Of a DNA stretch of 64,000 bases, positions 62,178-64,000 are shown in pieces. The DNA lies in assembly GCF_900258435.1 (NCBI RefSeq), contig NZ_LT992558.1:113581-177580 (forward strand). Reading direction: 5' to 3'. The notes beneath the pieces were generated by a model. The model was not told the DNA's origin and did no database searches. It saw only the letters and a program-made list of their open reading frames with translations. Numbering within the stretch: the first letter of the stretch is position 1; every line of letters starts with the position of its first letter. Both the position numbers and the translations under genes were made by a program. This DNA comes from Carnobacterium divergens. GTDB lineage: Bacteria; Bacillota; Bacilli; Lactobacillales; Carnobacteriaceae.

Positions 62178-64000
62178 ATGAAACTTCATGATTTTTTAGA
62201 TAAAAAAAATGCGTTGATGGATGCTTTATCTTCAGATGAAGTCAGTTCTAACCCAACAACTGATTCTAAAAATGATGATCCGTTTAAAAGCGAATTAGTT
62301 TTTAATCAAATCAAATCAGAAGAATTATCTACTGATACGATTGATCAACGTAACGCTACCGTTTTACCAAACAAAGCTGTTTTTCAAAAAAACACTCGCT
62401 CAACTAACCCCATTCCATTTAAAACTATCGACAACAGCCGTACGGCTGAAAAAAATACTGAGCTTGAAGCCAATTACCAAAAACGTTTGGCTGAATTAGA
62501 AGCTGATTTTGAAAAAAAACAAACGAACTTAGAGGCTGACTATCAAGAAAAAGCAAACCGTCTTGAAACAAAACAACAATTAGTTGCTAGTGAATTAGAA
62601 AACAATTTTACTCAACAGCTTGAACAATTAAAAGAACAGCAGTTAGCTGAACAAAAAGCAATTGAAGCACAATACAACCAAAAAGTGGCTGAAATCGAAC
62701 GTCTTTCAGAAGAAAAACAAAAAGACATTGAAACAAAGTATCATGAGAAAATGCAAATGCTTGAAGGTATTTATACAGATCAACAGGAATTAAACGAACA
62801 AAAATATCTAGCAAAAGAAATCGCTATTGAAAAAGCTCGCAAAGAAGAAGAAGAAACATTCAATAAAAAATATAAAACCAAACTAGCTGAACTCGAAAAA
62901 CAAGCACAAGCTAAAAAAGAGCTTGATGAACAAAAATATCAAGAACAGCTGACACAATTAACTAAAAAACATGAAGACCAAGAACAAGAGTATGAACGTA
63001 AATACTTAGAAAAAATTGAAAAGCTTGATTTATTCTATCAAGAAAGACAAAACACATTAGAGTTTGATCTTAAAGCACGTGAAAAAGAAATTATTCAACA
63101 AGCTGAAAAAATTGCTGAAGAAAAAATTGATTTAGCTGGTCGCGAAGCGCAACAATTACTAAACGACATCAAAGAAAAAGCTGAAAATCAAACTAAACAA
63201 ATTGAACTTCAAAATCAAGAACTTGAATTACAAAATAAAAAGCTGATTGAAGATGCCAAAAAAATGGCTAGCAATATTATCAACAGTGCAAATGGAGAAG
63301 CTAAGAAGAAAACTGAAAAAGCTGCTGAACAAGCTGAAACAGCTTTAAAAAGTGCTCGTAGCGATGCTCAAATCTTAATTGAAAACACCGAAAATGAAGC
63401 TGCAAACATGTTAAAACTGGCTAAAGCAAACGCCTTTGCTTTGAAGGAAGAGACTGAAAAAACAATTGTATTAGAAAAAGCACAACATGAAAATGCAATT
63501 GCTGATGAACGTTACCAACTTAAAGCGGAACGGGAATCATTCCTAGCTTATAAGGAAGAATTCCAGGAGCATAAAGCAGCAATTGAGAAGAGCTTAGCTC
63601 ATAAAGAACATATTTTAGCGACAAAAACACAAGAAGATATTGCTTATTTAGAAGATAAAGCAATTGAATTAGATAACAAGTTAGATGCTCGTATACACCA
63701 TGACGAAAAACAATACAAATTAATCCATTACGCAACCATGTTACTAAGCCTTGTTACCTTAATTTTCTTTATTCTTTCCGTTTACTCTCAAACTTCATAT
63801 CCACAAATTGGATTATCTTTTATCTCAGTAGTAATCAGTATGTACCTGTTCTGTACTGCATATTTGAACCATAAACATATTGATGAAATTTCTGATGAAG
63901 ATGATGACGATGATGATGACGAATTTGACGACGACGATGATTTCGATGATGATGACGAATTTGACGACGACGATGACTTCGATGATGATGACGAATTTGA
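62178..64000 (+). CDS. coiled-coil membrane protein with acidic repeat tail (3' end outside window)
   Basis: Starts at ATG 62178, after AAAAAAGGAG, and is open to the window end (at least 607 codons). Residues 1-90 are polar and probably flexible; 90-510 are a nearly continuous charged coiled coil rich in Glu, Lys, Gln and Ala; 516-537 and 542-563 are two membrane helices with a short outside loop (SQTSYPQIG); from 571 onward comes an Asp-rich tail with Phe at regular intervals. Both ends should be cytoplasmic. It is 114 bases after the actin-like gene and probably in the same operon. No enzyme domain is seen. An anchor, scaffold or partner for the actin filament is inferred. Confidence 0.85.
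   Translation, partial: MKLHDFLDKKNALMDALSSDEVSSNPTTDSKNDDPFKSELVFNQIKSEELSTDTIDQRNATVLPNKAVFQKNTRSTNPIPFKTIDNSRTAEKNTELEANYQKRLAELEADFEKKQTNLEADYQEKANRLETKQQLVASELENNFTQQLEQLKEQQLAEQKAIEAQYNQKVAEIERLSEEKQKDIETKYHEKMQMLEGIYTDQQELNEQKYLAKEIAIEKARKEEEETFNKKYKTKLAELEKQAQAKKELDEQKYQEQLTQLTKKHEDQEQEYERKYLEKIEKLDLFYQERQNTLEFDLKAREKEIIQQAEKIAEEKIDLAGREAQQLLNDIKEKAENQTKQIELQNQELELQNKKLIEDAKKMASNIINSANGEAKKKTEKAAEQAETALKSARSDAQILIENTENEAANMLKLAKANAFALKEETEKTIVLEKAQHENAIADERYQLKAERESFLAYKEEFQEHKAAIEKSLAHKEHILATKTQEDIAYLEDKAIELDNKLDARIHHDEKQYKLIHYATMLLSLVTLIFFILSVYSQTSYPQIGLSFISVVISMYLFCTAYLNHKHIDEISDEDDDDDDDEFDDDDDFDDDDEFDDDDDFDDDDEF
63921..64000 (+). repeat. 36-base tandem repeat encoding the acidic tail
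   Basis: GAATTTGACGACGACGATGA begins at 63921, 63957 and again at 63993 (cut), so the period is 36 bases or 12 residues (E-F-D5-F-D4). Copies differ by single silent changes. The array goes on beyond the window. Confidence 0.9.

Noticed and set aside
63520..63735. Minus-strand reading frames opposite the coiled-coil gene (also 62608-62814)
   Set aside because: They are shadows of a strongly coding plus-strand frame and lack ribosome sites.
63921..64000. CRISPR-like repeat
   Set aside because: The repeats are contiguous without spacers and stay in the reading frame of the coiled-coil gene.

Overview
The window is low-GC, gene-dense DNA from a Gram-positive bacterium of the order Lactobacillales. 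It carries WxL/DUF916 cell-surface genes, a T-box-controlled tyrS beside a tyrosine decarboxylase cluster, and the maltose-PTS/MapP/maltose phosphorylase route known from Enterococcus. It also has a permuted AhpF-like reductase, menaquinone genes and several TTG/GTG starts. The combination fits Carnobacterium or a near relative best; that is inference, because no rRNA or marker comparison was possible. I see no tRNA or rRNA gene, insertion sequence, prophage, CRISPR array or replication origin. The window looks chromosomal.

Layout. 0-5 kb: a cut DAK2-DegV gene, small housekeeping genes and a full-length three-domain Ada. 4.9-13.7 kb: tyramine locus with tyrP, tdc, a pyridoxal kinase and nhaC on the minus strand, a YerC/TrpR-family regulator, and tyrS with a T-box on the plus strand. 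13.8-17.7 kb: GNAT, AzlCD, MepB, ClbS-like and a zinc-ribbon membrane protein. 17.7-25.5 kb: maltose regulon, with malR-galM-pgmB-mapA diverging from malT-mapP around two LacI-type operators. 26-30 kb: the tRNA hydroxylation pair trhP2/trhP1 and a CNNM/CorC membrane protein. 30-38 kb: two membrane GGDEF proteins around a LysM-3D wall protein, then a pectate-lyase-like adhesin and a dGTPase-family HD protein. 38.3-47.9 kb: two adjacent surface operons. The first has a PgaC/IcaA-like glycosyltransferase, a two-helix partner, a secreted adhesin-like protein, a VanZ-like protein and an acyltransferase. The second has a WxL protein, a DUF916/DUF3324 anchor, an 864-residue CnaB-WxL adhesin, an LPQTG protein and a small orphan. 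47.9-57.3 kb: hpt, menFDHC, ahpC/ahpF-like and add. 57.6-60.4 kb: a split ThrE-type exporter, a small orphan and an orphan MsmK ATPase with a cre site. 60.9-64 kb: a ParM-like actin followed by a large coiled-coil membrane protein with an acidic repeat tail, cut by the window end.

How the parts work together. TyrP imports tyrosine and exports tyramine, TDC decarboxylates it, the kinase could supply PLP and NhaC contributes to ion/pH balance. MalT makes maltose 6'-phosphate, MapP dephosphorylates it, MapA phosphorolyses maltose, and PgmB and GalM feed the products into glycolysis. The surface region could build a glycan together with a WxL protein layer, and the two nearby diguanylate cyclases make c-di-GMP control of the PgaC-like synthase a testable idea. 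The most novel-looking part is the actin-like/coiled-coil pair at the right edge, which may be a chromosomal membrane-tethered cytoskeletal system.
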